Below, piece by piece: positions 1-10,449 of a stretch of 64,000 bases of DNA (position 1 is its first letter; each line of letters starts with the position of its first letter). Location: positions 36,851,001-36,915,000 of the forward strand of contig NC_090291.1 of NCBI RefSeq assembly GCF_037392515.1. The letters run 5' to 3'. The DNA comes from Haliotis asinina (Eukaryota > Mollusca > Gastropoda > Lepetellida > Haliotidae). The notes under the pieces were generated by a model that did not search any database, was not told where the DNA came from, and saw nothing but the letters and a program-made list of their open reading frames with translations. A program made the position numbers and the translations under genes.

Positions 1-1132
1 GGTGCGCCCTCATGGCATCTGTTTTATTGGATCCACGGGGTTTTACACAGGTACCCATGCGGAACTGTTCAGGATTTAGTGCTAGGGTCTCTGTAATTCT
101 CTGGGAATTACACGAACCAATACTAATTGTAATCACTGTTGTGTATGGATGCAGGAAAAATCCAAGCATTGGCCTGTACACATATTAATGTAAATCATTT
201 AGTCAATTAATGTATTCTCCCATTTCATACCATGACACACTGGTTTAGTAATGACAGTACCCAGATAAGGGTCATGTGACTATCACGTGATCATGTCAAA
301 TCAGGCCTACCGCGGTGCAGTCAGAACTGACACACTGACACACGTGTCTGGGTAATTAAATCACAAAGACAAATCTGCAGTCAATATTTACTGAGTGTAT
401 TAATACAGAAGTGGCAAATTATATCATAGTAACAGACAACTACATATAGCAAGTTGAGTTTGAATGTGCAGTTTATAATGTGTACTAGTAAGTATATCTA
501 TTCTATCTTCCACAAGGAGTTAGCATTGTTAAGTAACCTGCATTGTCAACCAATCCGTCCTTAACCTGCATGAACAAAATAGACTGTATAAATACAAGTT
601 TTGAAATAATTTGACGTACAAACACAAACATGAATTCTACACCCATAATTTTTTAATTTGGAAACTAGACGGCCCCAGGTTAGAGAACATGCCTCCGCCA
701 AACATACAACTGTGCACTTGTACTTTATATATTCACCAAACTGTGCGCGGATAGCAATTCCGCATATACTTAAAATTGTGATTATTTTTAAAAGTAGCTT
801 TGCGTACAAGCACTTTAACATACACTCTTCACAAATAGAAATGCAAAATACAATTTGAAAATAACGATCGAAATATATCAAATATTAAAGCACATTTATA
901 GAGTTGAATATTGTTGTTGTGACTTAGAAGAACATGCGTGAGCGAATGCAATCATAAACTATTTTGAATGGTTTTATCGATCATGTTTGCCATGATGAGC
1001 TTGACTGTTATGGAACAAAACCAAACGCCACAGTTATTCACTTTCAAAGTCTGAGTACAGCCTATGACTATAAAAGACTTAAATGCATCTCGGAAATTCA
1101 TACAACACTGTTTGCAAATACTGGATGAGAAA
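1..1132. other. Intergenic stretch, nothing recognised
   Basis: No exon with credible splice sites, no SINE tail and no tandem repeat was found. The open frames here are short, AT-rich and resemble no protein I know. Confidence 0.5.
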
Positions 1133-2097
1133 ATGGGACGCCACAGCAGTGCCGACTGAGATATTGCCATTGGACTATTACAAAGAATGAAGGAATGTCG
1201 TGCCAAGGACCTTGAGTGTTAACTAAAGCACAATAACTTGTTTGTGGAGTCGTATTGTACATTTTAATTCGACAGATGACCACCCATGACCAGCAAGACC
1301 ATGAGTCACCACACCAGCGTTAGATCCCGCTACATCCGGGTAACCCACAGTCATCGTGCCATACGTGATTGCCATCGTTCCGCCGGGATAACAGCACGGT
1401 TTTAGAGCCCGGAGAATGTACGACCAGACAATCAGGTACCGTCTCCGAGAGGCAGGTATGCGTACCAGACGTCCAAAAGTTGCACCATCTCTGACACGAT
1501 TACCAACCATGGAAGATGGAGGCAGATATGGTTCAGTGATGAATCGCGGTATCCCCTCTAGCTACGCGACGGAAGACATGGTGTCTACAGACCAAGCAAC
1601 GAACGTTTAGCACCCAACTGAATCAAACAAGTGGACCGATCTGGTGCTGGTGGGCCATGGTGTGGAAACCCATCTCATACACATGTAGATCGAAATTGGT
1701 GCTCGTCCAAGGCAATATAATGGCCACTCGATATACCGACCAGATTCTCTGTCCTCAGTCCTTGTCGACTGCCAGAGGGAGCTGTACCAAAAGGACAGCG
1801 CCAGACCTCACACAGCACTTGCCACAGTGGACTACCTGGCCAATAAAAAAAGACATCAATGTCCTCCCTTGGCCCTCCAGATCCCCAGATCTGAAACCAG
1901 ATCATTATATGTGGGGTCAGATCGACATACGTTTACGTCAACATCGTAAACTGCTACTGACCCTTTGACAGTTGTTCAACATGCTGCAGGAGGGATGGAG
2001 AAGGATTACACTATGAAACAACTGATTCGATCTGTGCCAAAGAGGTGTCGCACTGTTCTAGTAGTAAGAGGTGGTCATACAAGGTAGTTACGTCAAC
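1133..2097 (+). pseudogene. Decayed Tc1-like transposase (DNA transposon relic)
   Basis: All three reading frames of the + strand carry, in the correct order, pieces typical of a Tc1-family transposase. A start resembling MGRHSSAD lies at 1133. A second helix-turn-helix segment reading RYRLREAGMRTRRPKVAP lies near 1436-1500. A degraded first-aspartate block (SDES-like) lies near 1535. A KLVLVQGN block lies near 1690-1720, an ARPHTA-like second catalytic block near 1800 and an LPWPSRSPDL-like third block near 1865-1890. The C-terminal RGGHTR followed by a stop lies near 2068-2091. The span of about 965 bp matches a full transposase of some 320 residues, but stops and frame changes are spread throughout, so it is inactive. 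Clear TIRs were not identified. The tail runs directly into a 44-bp satellite made from its own last codons. Confidence is high on family, moderate on the exact ends. Confidence 0.85.
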
Positions 2098-3346
2098 GTA
2101 AGAAGTAGTAAGAGGTGGTCATACAAGGTAGTAACGTCAATGTAAGCTGTAGTAAGGGGTGGTCATACAAGGTAGTTACGTCAATGTAAGAAGTAGTAAG
2201 AGGTGACCATACAAGACAGTAACGTCAATGTAAGCAGTAGTGAGAGATGGTCATACAAGACAGTAACGTCAATGTAAGCAGTAGTAAGGGGTGGTCATAC
2301 AAGACAGTAACGTCAACGTAAGAAGTAGTAAGGGGTGGTCATACAAGGTAGTTACGTCAACGTAAGAAGTAGTAAGGGGTGGTCATACAAGACAGCAACG
2401 TCAATGTAAGCAGTAGTAAGGGGTGGTCAGACAAGGTAGTAACGTCAATGTAAGCAGTAGTAAGGGGTGGTCATACAAGACAGTAACGTCAATGTAAGCA
2501 GTAGTAAGGGGTGGTCATACAAGGTAGTTACGTCAACGTAAGAAGTAGTAAGGGGTGGTCATACAAGACAGTAACGTCAATGTAAGCAGTAGTAAGGGGT
2601 GGTCAGACAAGGTAGTAAGGTCAATGTAAGCAGTAGTAAGGGGTGGTCATACAAGACAGTAACGTCAATGTAAGCAGTAGTAAGGGGTGGTCAGACAAGG
2701 TAGTAACGTCAATGTAAGCAGTAGTAAGGGGTGGTCATACAAGACAGTAACGTCAATGTAAGCAGTAGTAAGGGGTGGTCATACAAGGTAGTTACGTTAA
2801 CGTAAGAAGTAGTAAGGGGTGGTCATACAAGACAGTAACGTCAATGTAAGCAGTAGTAAGGGGTGGTCATACAAGGTAGTAACGTCAACGTAAGAAGTAG
2901 TAAGGGGTGGTCATACAAGACAGTAACGTCAATGTAAGCTGTAGTAAGGGGTGGTCAGACAAGGCAGTTACGTCAACGTAAGAAGTAGTAAGGGGTGGTC
3001 ATACAAGGTAGTTACGTCAACGTAAGAAGTAGTAAGGGGTGGTCATACAAGACAGTAACGTCAATGTAAGCAGTAGTAAGGGGTGGTCAGACAAGGTAGT
3101 AACGTCAACGTAAGAAGTAGTAAGGGGTGGTCAGACAAGGTAGTAACGTCAATGTAAGCAGTAGTAAGGGGTGGTCATACAAGGTAGTTACGTCAAAGTA
3201 AGAAGTAGTAAGGGGTGGTCAGACAAGGTAGTAACGTCAATGTAAGCTGTAGTAAGGGGTGGTCAAACAAGGTAGCAACGTCAATGTAAGTAGTAGTAAG
3301 AGGTGGTCAAACAAGGTAGTAACGTTAATGTTTGCAGTAGTAAGCA
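2061..3346 (+). repeat. 44-bp tandem satellite, about 29 copies
   Basis: Head-to-tail units of 44 bp begin gtagtaaggggtggtcatac and end cgtcaatgtaagca. Variants fall into two recurrent haplotypes (aaggtagttacgtcaacg and aagacagtaacgtcaatg) that alternate irregularly, as expected from unequal exchange. The first unit overlaps the last codons of the Tc1-like relic (RGGHTR-stop), so the array was seeded by the transposon end. Each unit also holds a TTACGTCAA or TAACGTCAA core, which is ATF/CREB-like when read on the other strand. No function is claimed. Confidence 0.95.
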
Positions 3347-3354
3347 GTAATGAC

Positions 3355-3635
3355 CACGATGAGTGTCATACATGCGCATGAGACACCAATGTATCGCTCT
3401 ACGTAATTTCAACTCTGTGTGTTTCGTTGATTTACAGATATCTGAATAACATTCATTTTTTTACTTTTTTTAAAGAGTATGCTTTCTTCAACATCTAACG
3501 GAGTTGCACGGGGTACATTCCCAAGAGCTCCTGTAAGCTTCAATGAAATCCTCCTTGCCGTTTTTGAGATAGGTTGGTTATACATATATACACACACAAA
3601 CATCATTATCACCATCATCGTCGTCGTCGTCGTCG
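3355..3635 (+). repeat. Spacer ending in a CAY/GTC trinucleotide tract
   Basis: Unremarkable sequence precedes a short CA run (3589-3598) and an ATC/GTC microsatellite (3601-3636) into which a family B SINE is inserted. The trinucleotide tract resumes after the SINE. Confidence 0.6.
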
Positions 3636-3890
3636 TGACCCGTGATGGTCCCGGAGTAGAAAAGGCCTTCAGCAACCCATGCTTGTCATAAAAGGCGATT
3701 GTACTTGTCGTAAGAGGCGACTAACGGGATCGGGTGGTCAGGCTCGCTGACTTGGTTGACACTTGTCATCGGTTCCCAATTGCGCAGATCGATGCTCATG
3801 TTATTGATCACTGGACTGTCTGGTCTGACCGCCGCCATATAGCTGGAATATTGCTGAGTGTGGCGTAAAACTAAACTCACTCACTCACTC
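3636..3890 (+). mobile_element. Family B SINE (full length)
   Basis: A near full-length copy runs from the gacccgtgatggtcccggag head, through cagcaacccatgcttgtcat, gactaacgggatcgggtggt and tcactggactgtctggtc, to the tail gctggaatattgctgagtg and (actc)n. The same order of blocks recurs at 6.6, 8.6, 32.9, 49.3 and 51.7 kb. The 3' tail is almost the same as that of the unrelated-headed family A SINE. Confidence 0.85.
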
Positions 3891-3955
3891 GTCGTCATCA
3901 TCATTATCGTCGTAGTCATCGCCGTCATCGTCATCGCCGTCGTCATCATTTCTCC
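3891..3955 (+). repeat. GTC/ATC trinucleotide microsatellite
   Basis: Imperfect gtc, atc and gcc triplets continue the tract that ends at 3636; the two halves are separated by the SINE. Confidence 0.85.
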
Positions 3956-4007
3956 AACTCCTTGCAGGGCGTACGGGTAGCCCTAAACAGAAGGTCGATT
4001 ACCTTCC

Positions 4008-4085
4008 TGGAACAATGTGTGGAGCCCATGTCTGATGTTCCTGGTCGTGATACTGCCGCAATATTGGTAAAAGCGGCATAGAACC
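4008..4085 (+). mobile_element. Family A SINE, 3' fragment
   Basis: acaatgtgtggagcccatg, then tcgtgatactgccgcaatat and aaagcggcat match the body and tail of family A. The tRNA-like head and the actc tail are missing or degraded. Confidence 0.7.
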
Positions 4086-4554
4086 CTGTCCACTCACTCT
4101 TTACAGACTTCAAGTGCAAATTTTCGACCTTTAGCGATGTCCGGCCACGTTTCTTTAAATGGTTTTGAAGACGAACAAACGTCCTCTTCAGTATTTTCAC
4201 TCAAGAAATTGGGCGAGAGGTGACCTCGTTATAATTTGAAATCACACATTCCCGGAGTTGATTAACTACATAAGCAACTTCTCAATCGTGTCATCATAAT
4301 CCACCAGACAACACACGAAAAGTCATCTTAGGATTAACGGTACAAAGTATAGAAACTCTTTATTAACCACGTATAAAGAAAACGCCTGTGCATTCAATAT
4401 GACACTCAGTGTAAGAACAGAATTTCCACTGCGTTCCACACAATCTTATATTTATACATGTAAGAAAGATTAATTTCTGTAAGAAAACAACATCTAAATC
4501 TGATTTCATGTTAGTAGCCGTGCTGTGTCGTACAGATGGGTTACGTGTACAGAG

Positions 4555-4745
4555 GAGCATGGTGTGTCCTATAGCTGTGTAGCTTGTGTGTACAGAGTAG
4601 TGTGGTGTATCCTATAGCTGTGTGGTATGTGTATATAGAGGAGAAAGGTGTATCCTATGAGGAGACTGATGTATCTTATAGCTGTGTGGTGTGTGTATAG
4701 AGGGGTGTGGTGTATCCTATAGCTGTGTGGTGAGTGTATAGAGAC
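4555..4745 (+). repeat. Imperfect tandem repeat, unit about 40 bp
   Basis: Four or five degenerate copies of a unit containing gtgtggtgtatcctatagct and gtgtgtatagag. Open on the - strand only because of composition. Confidence 0.75.
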
Positions 4746-5551
4746 CAGAAAATACATATGGCTGTATGTATCGAACATCTGTCTTGCTCTACTGTTTCGG
4801 ATTGAGTGTAATCAACAGCGAGTAATTTCGTTTAGCGGCAGTTTAGAATCTGGGAAGTACAACATAGACCAAGTTTATGGATAAGAGCTTGTTTATTCCG
4901 TGAGTGAGATTAGTGAGATTTTCGTTGCAGATTCTTGTTCCTTGTTAACTAGGAATGACAACGGTACAAGAGTCTGTATCAAAACGTCTCACTCACGATA
5001 TGTAGAAGTTGTTACCTATAAAGTTTGCGTTATATGTAACACCTTTACCACATATATGTAAAGTTTGTAGATGTTCAGGACACAATTGTTCCCACTCATT
5101 TTGTCTTTTGGACAGCGTACAACTAATGTGTGACATCCATCAGTTGGACAACAGCTGCTCTGTAGCATGACTTGACGGGAGCGAGCTCACCTCTGACGTC
5201 AAGGATATCCGTACCATCTTACTCTGATAGTGGGAACCGTGCACAGTCACGTGATCACGCCTGAATGGAAGATCGTGAGAAATGAAGGAAATACTATTTC
5301 CTACACGGACCTTATGGAATTGTTCATACGCTGCAGTGGAGTTCTTCATATACAGACTGGTTATCTTTAGTCTTTGCGCTGCGACAGTCTCGTGATCAGT
5401 AGACAGGTACGTACTTTTGCTTGTAATTATTCCCTTGTGTATACCCTGCATTGTGCGATGAAAAACAACGTGATTCCCAAAGCGGACGGTGAAATTTTAA
5501 ATAACAGGTGAAATTATCTTGAATATAATTTAAAACAATACTAGTATATTT
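4746..5551. other. Intergenic, no gene recognised
   Basis: A 103-codon open frame on the - strand (5140-5451) has no recognisable domain, no splice context and no relatives that I can name. I leave it uncalled. Confidence 0.4.
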
Positions 5552-5687
5552 GGGCGCGGTAGCCTAGTGGTTAAAAGGGTTTTCTCGTCATGCCGAAGAT
5601 CCGGGTTCGATTCCCGTTGCTGATGATACCCGCCGTGATGTTGCAGGAATATTGCTAAAAGCGGCGTAAAACTAAACTCACTCACTC
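5552..5687 (+). mobile_element. Family A SINE
   Basis: The tRNA-like head (gtagcctagtggttaaaagg, the A-box region) is followed by a B-box (gggttcgattcc) and a short body with gtgatgttgcaggaatattg, aaagcggcgtaaaactaaac and the actc tail. The middle of the body (the acaatgtgtgaagcccat block) is missing. Confidence 0.85.
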
Positions 5688-5711
5688 TTTTTCGACAAGG
5701 ATCATATATAC

Positions 5712-5922
5712 AGGATACTAAACGATCTTCAGTGTAATAGCAATTTTATTAAACGAATTAATGATTTGGTATCAAGCGAGCGTCAGAGGCATTAGCATCG
5801 TGACGTCATAACTGTAAAACATTGTGATTGAACTCATGTAAGATTTGGTATCAAACTCGCTTTGATACCCAATCATTATGCCGTTTAATAAAAATATTAC
5901 ACTGAAAGGCGTTTAGTATCCT
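5712..5922. mobile_element. Foldback MITE-like element, arms about 65-70 bp
   Basis: The left arm starting aggatactaaacg, with cagtgtaat, ttattaaacg and ggtatcaa following, is matched in reverse complement by the right arm ending cgtttagtatcct. The arms are similar over about 65 bp and separated by about 75 bp that include a TGACGTCA palindrome near 5800. Such long imperfect terminal inverted repeats without coding capacity fit a non-autonomous DNA transposon. Target duplication is not clear, so the superfamily is not assigned. Confidence 0.75.
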
Positions 5923-6209
5923 CTGTGCACATTACACCCATACCAATATTTTTACATGCAACAGTAACATATTCGATTGATTCCAAGAACCACACTTCAT
6001 TAAAATACTTTTATTGCCATCGTTGCAACATAACTACCACGATGAAAAGAAAGCTACACACTTTAAAAGCGATATTTTGACATCAAATTACACAAAAGAG
6101 TAACAAGGCTGAAAACAGATTTCCAGATCATAATTATGACACTCGTATCACATAATTCACCACTGAATAATTAATCCAACAAGGGGCGTCGTGAAGCTCG
6201 TCACGTGCT

Positions 6210-6298
6210 GCACTGGAAACATTCGTAACTACTCGTGTCATTCCGCCAAGCCTTTGTAGGTCACGGAAAGAGACGAGTAGTTACGAATGCACTGGAAA
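6210..6298. mobile_element. Small foldback element, copy 1 of 3
   Basis: The arm cattcgtaactactcgtgtc (from 6220) pairs with agacgagtagttacgaatg (to 6289), extending to about 26 bp with cattccg/cggaaag. The loop is about 18 bp. It is flanked on both sides by cactggaaa, a possible 9-bp target duplication. The same palindrome recurs at 19.74 and 31.31 kb with different flanking repeats. A further half-copy follows at 6303-6345. Confidence 0.75.
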
Positions 6299-6638
6299 TA
6301 GACATTCGTCATCACTCGCCCCTTTCCATAACCTCCAAGAAGTTTTCCGTGACCGAGTTGGTCACGAGTGGTGGAAGCAGACAGATGCAGACTGCGACAG
6401 TCTCGCGCCTGTTCATTTCCTCCTGCCTAAACTTGCAGTATCGATGGTGTTAAAAGGCCGATTGCTGCACGGTGCCACTAAATGTCGTATTTTATTTAGA
6501 TGATATGTTACAATCGTATACAACAAACCTAAGTTCTGAAACACAAATATGACACTCGTATGACATACGTCACTACTATTAATTTTATCGTGTGCGTTTC
6601 GGTTCAGCGGCCATGAAATAATTCTCTTCTCTGTTGGG

Positions 6639-6908
6639 GACCCGTGCATGTCCGGGGTAGAAAAGGCCTTCAGCAACCCATGCTTGCCATGAAAGGCGAC
6701 TATGTTTGTCGTAAGAAGCGACTGACGGGATCGGGTGGTCAGGCTGCTGACTTGGTTGACACATGTCATCGGTTCCCAATTGCGCTTATCGATGCTCATG
6801 CTGTTGTTCACTGGATTGTCTGATCCAGACTCGATTATTTACAGACCGCCGCCATATACTAGTAGCTGGGATATTGCTGAGTGCGGCGTAAAACTAAACT
6901 CACTCACA
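6639..6908 (+). mobile_element. Family B SINE (full length)
   Basis: Shows cccgtgcatgtccggggtag, cagcaacccatgcttgccat, gactgacgggatcgggtggt, tcactggattgtctgatcc, gaccgccgccatatac and the tail gcggcgtaaaactaaactca. A few bases are inserted near agtagctggg. Confidence 0.85.
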
Positions 6909-7323
6909 CTTTTCCGTGGAAGCGAATGCCATCAAATCTGTATACTTTCTTCTGCCCGATCGTTAACACAGAGCCGCGAAGCAATACGAAACCTAAAGAA
7001 GCGCTAGTAAAATATTCAGTTTTTGTCCGTATCTGTAGTGTAACGTCATACGCGATGTCTGAATGTTCACTGGTCATCGTGCTTGGGAACGTACATTGTA
7101 TCAGGGAGACTATGTAATTATAGATTGTTGTAGATTATCCATGATTGTGTATATGGATTCACATTGCTCCTGAATGGATCCAGTCTTAGACGTTATGTTT
7201 CCATGATTAGATTCGATGTTCAAACTGTCTTTTCGAGTGAAAATTTTCTCTCTTACTTCAACCATGCTTTTGTCTTCATAAACGATATTTGTTTCTCTAC
7301 TGATAATTATCGGGATTTGCATA
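6909..7323. other. Intergenic, nothing recognised
   Basis: Unique-looking sequence with only short open frames and no repeat unit seen. Confidence 0.4.
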
Positions 7324-7518
7324 TACCGTATTTGCTCTAATTAGCGCCCAGGCACTTGTGTTTTCAACGGACTTCAGACCCGACGTATATTAGAGGCCCC
7401 GCGCTTATTGCACTTACTAAATTTAATTATCGTATTTGTTGGTAAACTGCTTTACCCGGTCACTTTACCCCGTAGATATCCGACGCCTACCAGATGAAAT
7501 AATAGAGGAAATACGGTA
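7324..7518. mobile_element. Short TIR element (MITE-like)
   Basis: The left end taccgtatttgctctaatta is matched by an inverted right end (aataatagaggaaatacggta). There are about 20 bp of terminal inverted repeat on a 195-bp element with no coding capacity. TA is present at each edge but is part of the repeat, so the superfamily is not assigned. Confidence 0.65.
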
Positions 7519-8248
7519 GTCTGTGAAATGAACACATTCCACATACGAAACGGTTCCTAAATTATCATCAATAAATTGTGAAAAGGAAACCAGAGATTTC
7601 TTCTTTCATAAAACTGTGGTTATCTAAACTAGTAACATATTCTAGACATATTCTGAGCTTTCTTGGATATTTTTTTGTTTCTGAATATGTTTGTAAATTA
7701 TTAAAGAACTGTACAAGACGATGCCGCCCAATTTAAATGACACGGACGTATCTATAACTGGAATACTTTTGTCTACAATGATGGTTGTTGTGGAAAAGCA
7801 TATATACATAATTAGAATGTCCCCCACCCTACCCCACCCCGCCCTTATATCTATGTACAGTGCTGTAATATGTATGAAATTGTTCAAAATTGCTGATCCC
7901 CCGCCAGTACATGTGTACAAAGCTGATGACCCTACCTAATTCCCTTAGAACACAATGCGCCCCACCCCCTCCCTCACACACATCCTCCCACCCCGTTCTC
8001 TTAAAAGTTGTCTTCAGACCCCTATAAATTATGAACGATCCCTAACAGCGATCGGAAGCCTTTGTCGTATCCAGAAATCGCAGAAAGGTCCTCGTTATAT
8101 GATCCACTAGACTAACGCTTAGTCTCTGACTATACATAAGTTTGATAGAAACAAACAATCCCTTGTTCATTTGTAAACTGACAAGGAGTCCAAGGTGGGG
8201 GTTTCAGAACCTGAGGAAATTTAGACTTGATGCATTTAAGGCTTTAGC
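7519..8248. other. Intergenic with C-rich tracts
   Basis: Contains pyrimidine-rich runs (cccaccctaccccaccccgc near 7822 and ccccaccccctccctcacac near 7960). No gene or repeat family recognised. Confidence 0.4.
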
Positions 8249-8389
8249 CACAGGCATACTGTAGCGCAAATGGGGTTGCGCAGCATAGGGAATATAGCAA
8301 GTCTTCTTATATGCGAGAGAAGATCGCATATAAGAATACTGGTCATTTCTCCATGCTGCCCAACCCATTTGCACTACAGTTTACCTGTG
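8249..8389. mobile_element. Long imperfect hairpin (foldback element)
   Basis: Two arms of 66-68 nt, from cacaggcatactgtagcgca to cttatatgcga and from tcgcatataag to ctacagtttacctgtg, are reverse complements with roughly four fifths of positions matching by eye. They are separated by a 7-nt loop (gagaaga). The compact fold could be a MITE or a small hairpin-RNA precursor; nothing distinguishes these here. Confidence 0.75.
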
Positions 8390-8646
8390 CTTCAGCATTG
8401 GAAAGAGGGCTGGGTGGAATGGGAAATTAAACTGTTCAGGGACTGAACTAATTAGTCTTAGACAGACTGCTGATCTACCTGAGGGCCTAAATTCCACGAC
8501 CACTTTAATGGATGACCTCAACCAAAGCATGCATGCTGCGGTATCCAGATACAAAGGAACCTGTCCACTCCTGTCATAAGCTTTTTCTGTCTGTCACAGC
8601 ATGAACATTATTCTCAGTCGCACCAAGACCAATATATCACTCAAAA

Positions 8647-8900
8647 AGTGAGTGAGTGAGTGAAGTTTTACTCCGCCTTCAGCAATATTCCAGTTATATG
8701 GCGGCGGTCTGTAAATAATCGAGTCTAGACCAGACAACCCAGTCATCAACAGTATGAGCATCGATCTACGCAATTGGGAACCGATGACATGCGTCAACCA
8801 AGTCAGCGAGCCTTACCACCCGATCCCGTCAGTCGCCTCTTATGTCGACACACATGGGTTACTGAAAATCAATTCTAACCCAAATCATCACGGGTCCGAA
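8647..8900 (-). mobile_element. Family B SINE, - strand
   Basis: Reads in reverse: (gagt)n tail, ccgccttcagcaatattcca, ggcggcggtctgtaaataat, caattgggaaccgatgacat, ccgatcccgtcagtcgcctc, ending near atcacgggtcc. Confidence 0.85.
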
Positions 8901-9544
8901 AGAGGTGAGAGATACTCGAAATATCCATATGGCATAGTTAACCGGCAGGGGCGGATACAGCTTTTTTAGAATACGCTTGCGTGCGTGCGTGCGCTCACTT
9001 CATTTTAACTCGAGTAACAATGGTCATTTAACAACATTTCAGGACAAAAAGGATGTGCGTTTGTGTGCATGCGTGCGTGTGCGTGTGTGTGTGCAGGGAT
9101 GCGTATTATGTTGCATTATAATAATAATTGATTGGGATTTGCTTATAAGGACATGCAGATACATCAGTACAGACATACAGATACATCGATATTACCTGTC
9201 ACCTGTACAATTGACATTGAGTTACATCATTCAGACAGGTAAGGTTGAAGACACTGTCCGTCGAATGGTCTCAGGTGTGTGTAGGGGGACGGGATGTGGA
9301 GGTATGTGGGTGTGGGTGAACAAATGGGCGTTAAAACTGGGTAAAGGGTAACGATGCGCGGTTGATGGTGACATCTATAAATCGACACAGTGGATGAAGA
9401 ACAGTGCGGCTTTGGAGGTGCAGGTAGATCGTTTTCGGTAGATTGGTTCCAGGTTGCATAAGCGGCTCTGTCCATCGACTATTGCTGACCTTCCGTTGAT
9501 ATAGACGCCAGCTCACACGTGCTCTATTAGCACTGTATTTTCAC
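8901..9544. other. Intergenic with GT/GC-rich simple repeats
   Basis: Short gcgt and gtgt runs at 8981-8994 and 9058-9096. Otherwise nothing recognised. Confidence 0.4.
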
Positions 9545-9559
9545 CTGCGTTATCATTAA

Positions 9560-9698
9560 CATCTGGTTTACAAGCTGGTTGAAGGTTGTTCCGTGGGGAG
9601 GCGAGTATCGTCGCCCGCCGACTGACCACAGTAGGCTGCAGATGACCACTGAGAACACCTGTTCCCATCTCTAACGCTGACAAGAAAACGGTATACAG
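9560..9698 (+). other. Possible non-coding 5' exon
   Basis: A GC-richer segment ends in a strong donor (tatacag|gtgagttt). It contains only a 10-codon reading frame. It could be a 5' untranslated exon for the exon-like segment at 20.25 kb. This is inference from one splice site and local composition only. Confidence 0.2.
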
Positions 9699-9799
9699 GT
9701 GAGTTTACCTTTCTCTTCTGTATTAGTTTTAAGGTAAAGGTGACAAACACGCGTGTTTAGTGTGAGTGCAACTGAATATAATCAGACGGTTAGTATTCA

Positions 9800-10030
9800 C
9801 TGTTGGTTACTAGGCGAACACGGGCGTCAGTGTCCCAGTGTCTTCTGGAAGCCCAGATGGGACATTTCGCGCTGTCACTTGTTCGAACATTGAATGATAT
9901 TTCTTATTTTATAAATGCGACTATTTATTATATTGTTGAAAATATTATCCATATTTCATGGTACAGGCAAACATGTATAGAGAAATTTTCTAATAATACG
10001 GCGGCACATGTATACATATATTAATTTTAT
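9800..10030. other. Intergenic, nothing recognised
   Basis: AT-rich, with no repeat or exon signal. Confidence 0.35.
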
Positions 10031-10034
10031 AAGA

Positions 10035-10150
10035 AGGCAGGGTTAGTTTCCAAGTAATCAATGTAAAGTTGACCAATATTGAAAAAAAAAACCCAAAACA
10101 ATTGGCAGGGTTAGTTTCCAAGTACTGAATGTAAAGTTGACCAAATGTAA
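10035..10150 (+). repeat. Local duplication of a 41-bp segment
   Basis: ggcagggttagtttccaagt followed by aatgtaaagttgaccaa occurs at 10035 and again at 10105, separated by an A-run and accaaaacaattg-like sequence. Confidence 0.85.
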
Positions 10151-10276
10151 TTGTTTTGTTGGGAGGATTTTGTGCATAATTCTATATTGCAGCTATTTCA
10201 AGCCTGTGCTTCGCGAACGTTTGCGATAATTTGAAAAGTTTCCCAGTCATTTTCAGCAACATCATGCTGTTGAAAT

Positions 10277-10449
10277 CTTTCCTATTTGGGCGGTGGGGTA
10301 GCCTAGTGGTCACGCCGAAGACCCGGGTTCGATTCCCCACATGGGTACAATGTGTGAGGCCCATTTTCTGGTGTCTCCCGCCATGATATTGCTGGAATAT
10401 TGCTAAAATCGGCGTAAAACCAAACTCACTCACTCACTCTTTCCTATTT
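10277..10449 (+). mobile_element. Family A SINE with 11-bp target duplication
   Basis: The SINE body spans 10288-10438 (gtagcctagtggtcacgccg, B-box gggttcgattcc, tail actcactcactcact). It is flanked by ctttcctattt at 10277-10287 and 10439-10449. The A-box region is shortened by about 14 bp. The direct repeat fixes the ends of the family. Confidence 0.92.

Noticed and set aside
2061-3346. CRISPR-like array
   Set aside because: Units are contiguous and lack unique spacers; it is a satellite in a eukaryotic genome.
5140-5451. 103-codon open frame on the - strand
   Set aside because: No recognisable domain, splice sites or composition shift; length is compatible with chance.
5552-5640. tRNA gene
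   Set aside because: A- and B-box-like motifs are present here and in many other copies, but they belong to SINE heads with no full cloverleaf, and the body continues into a SINE tail.
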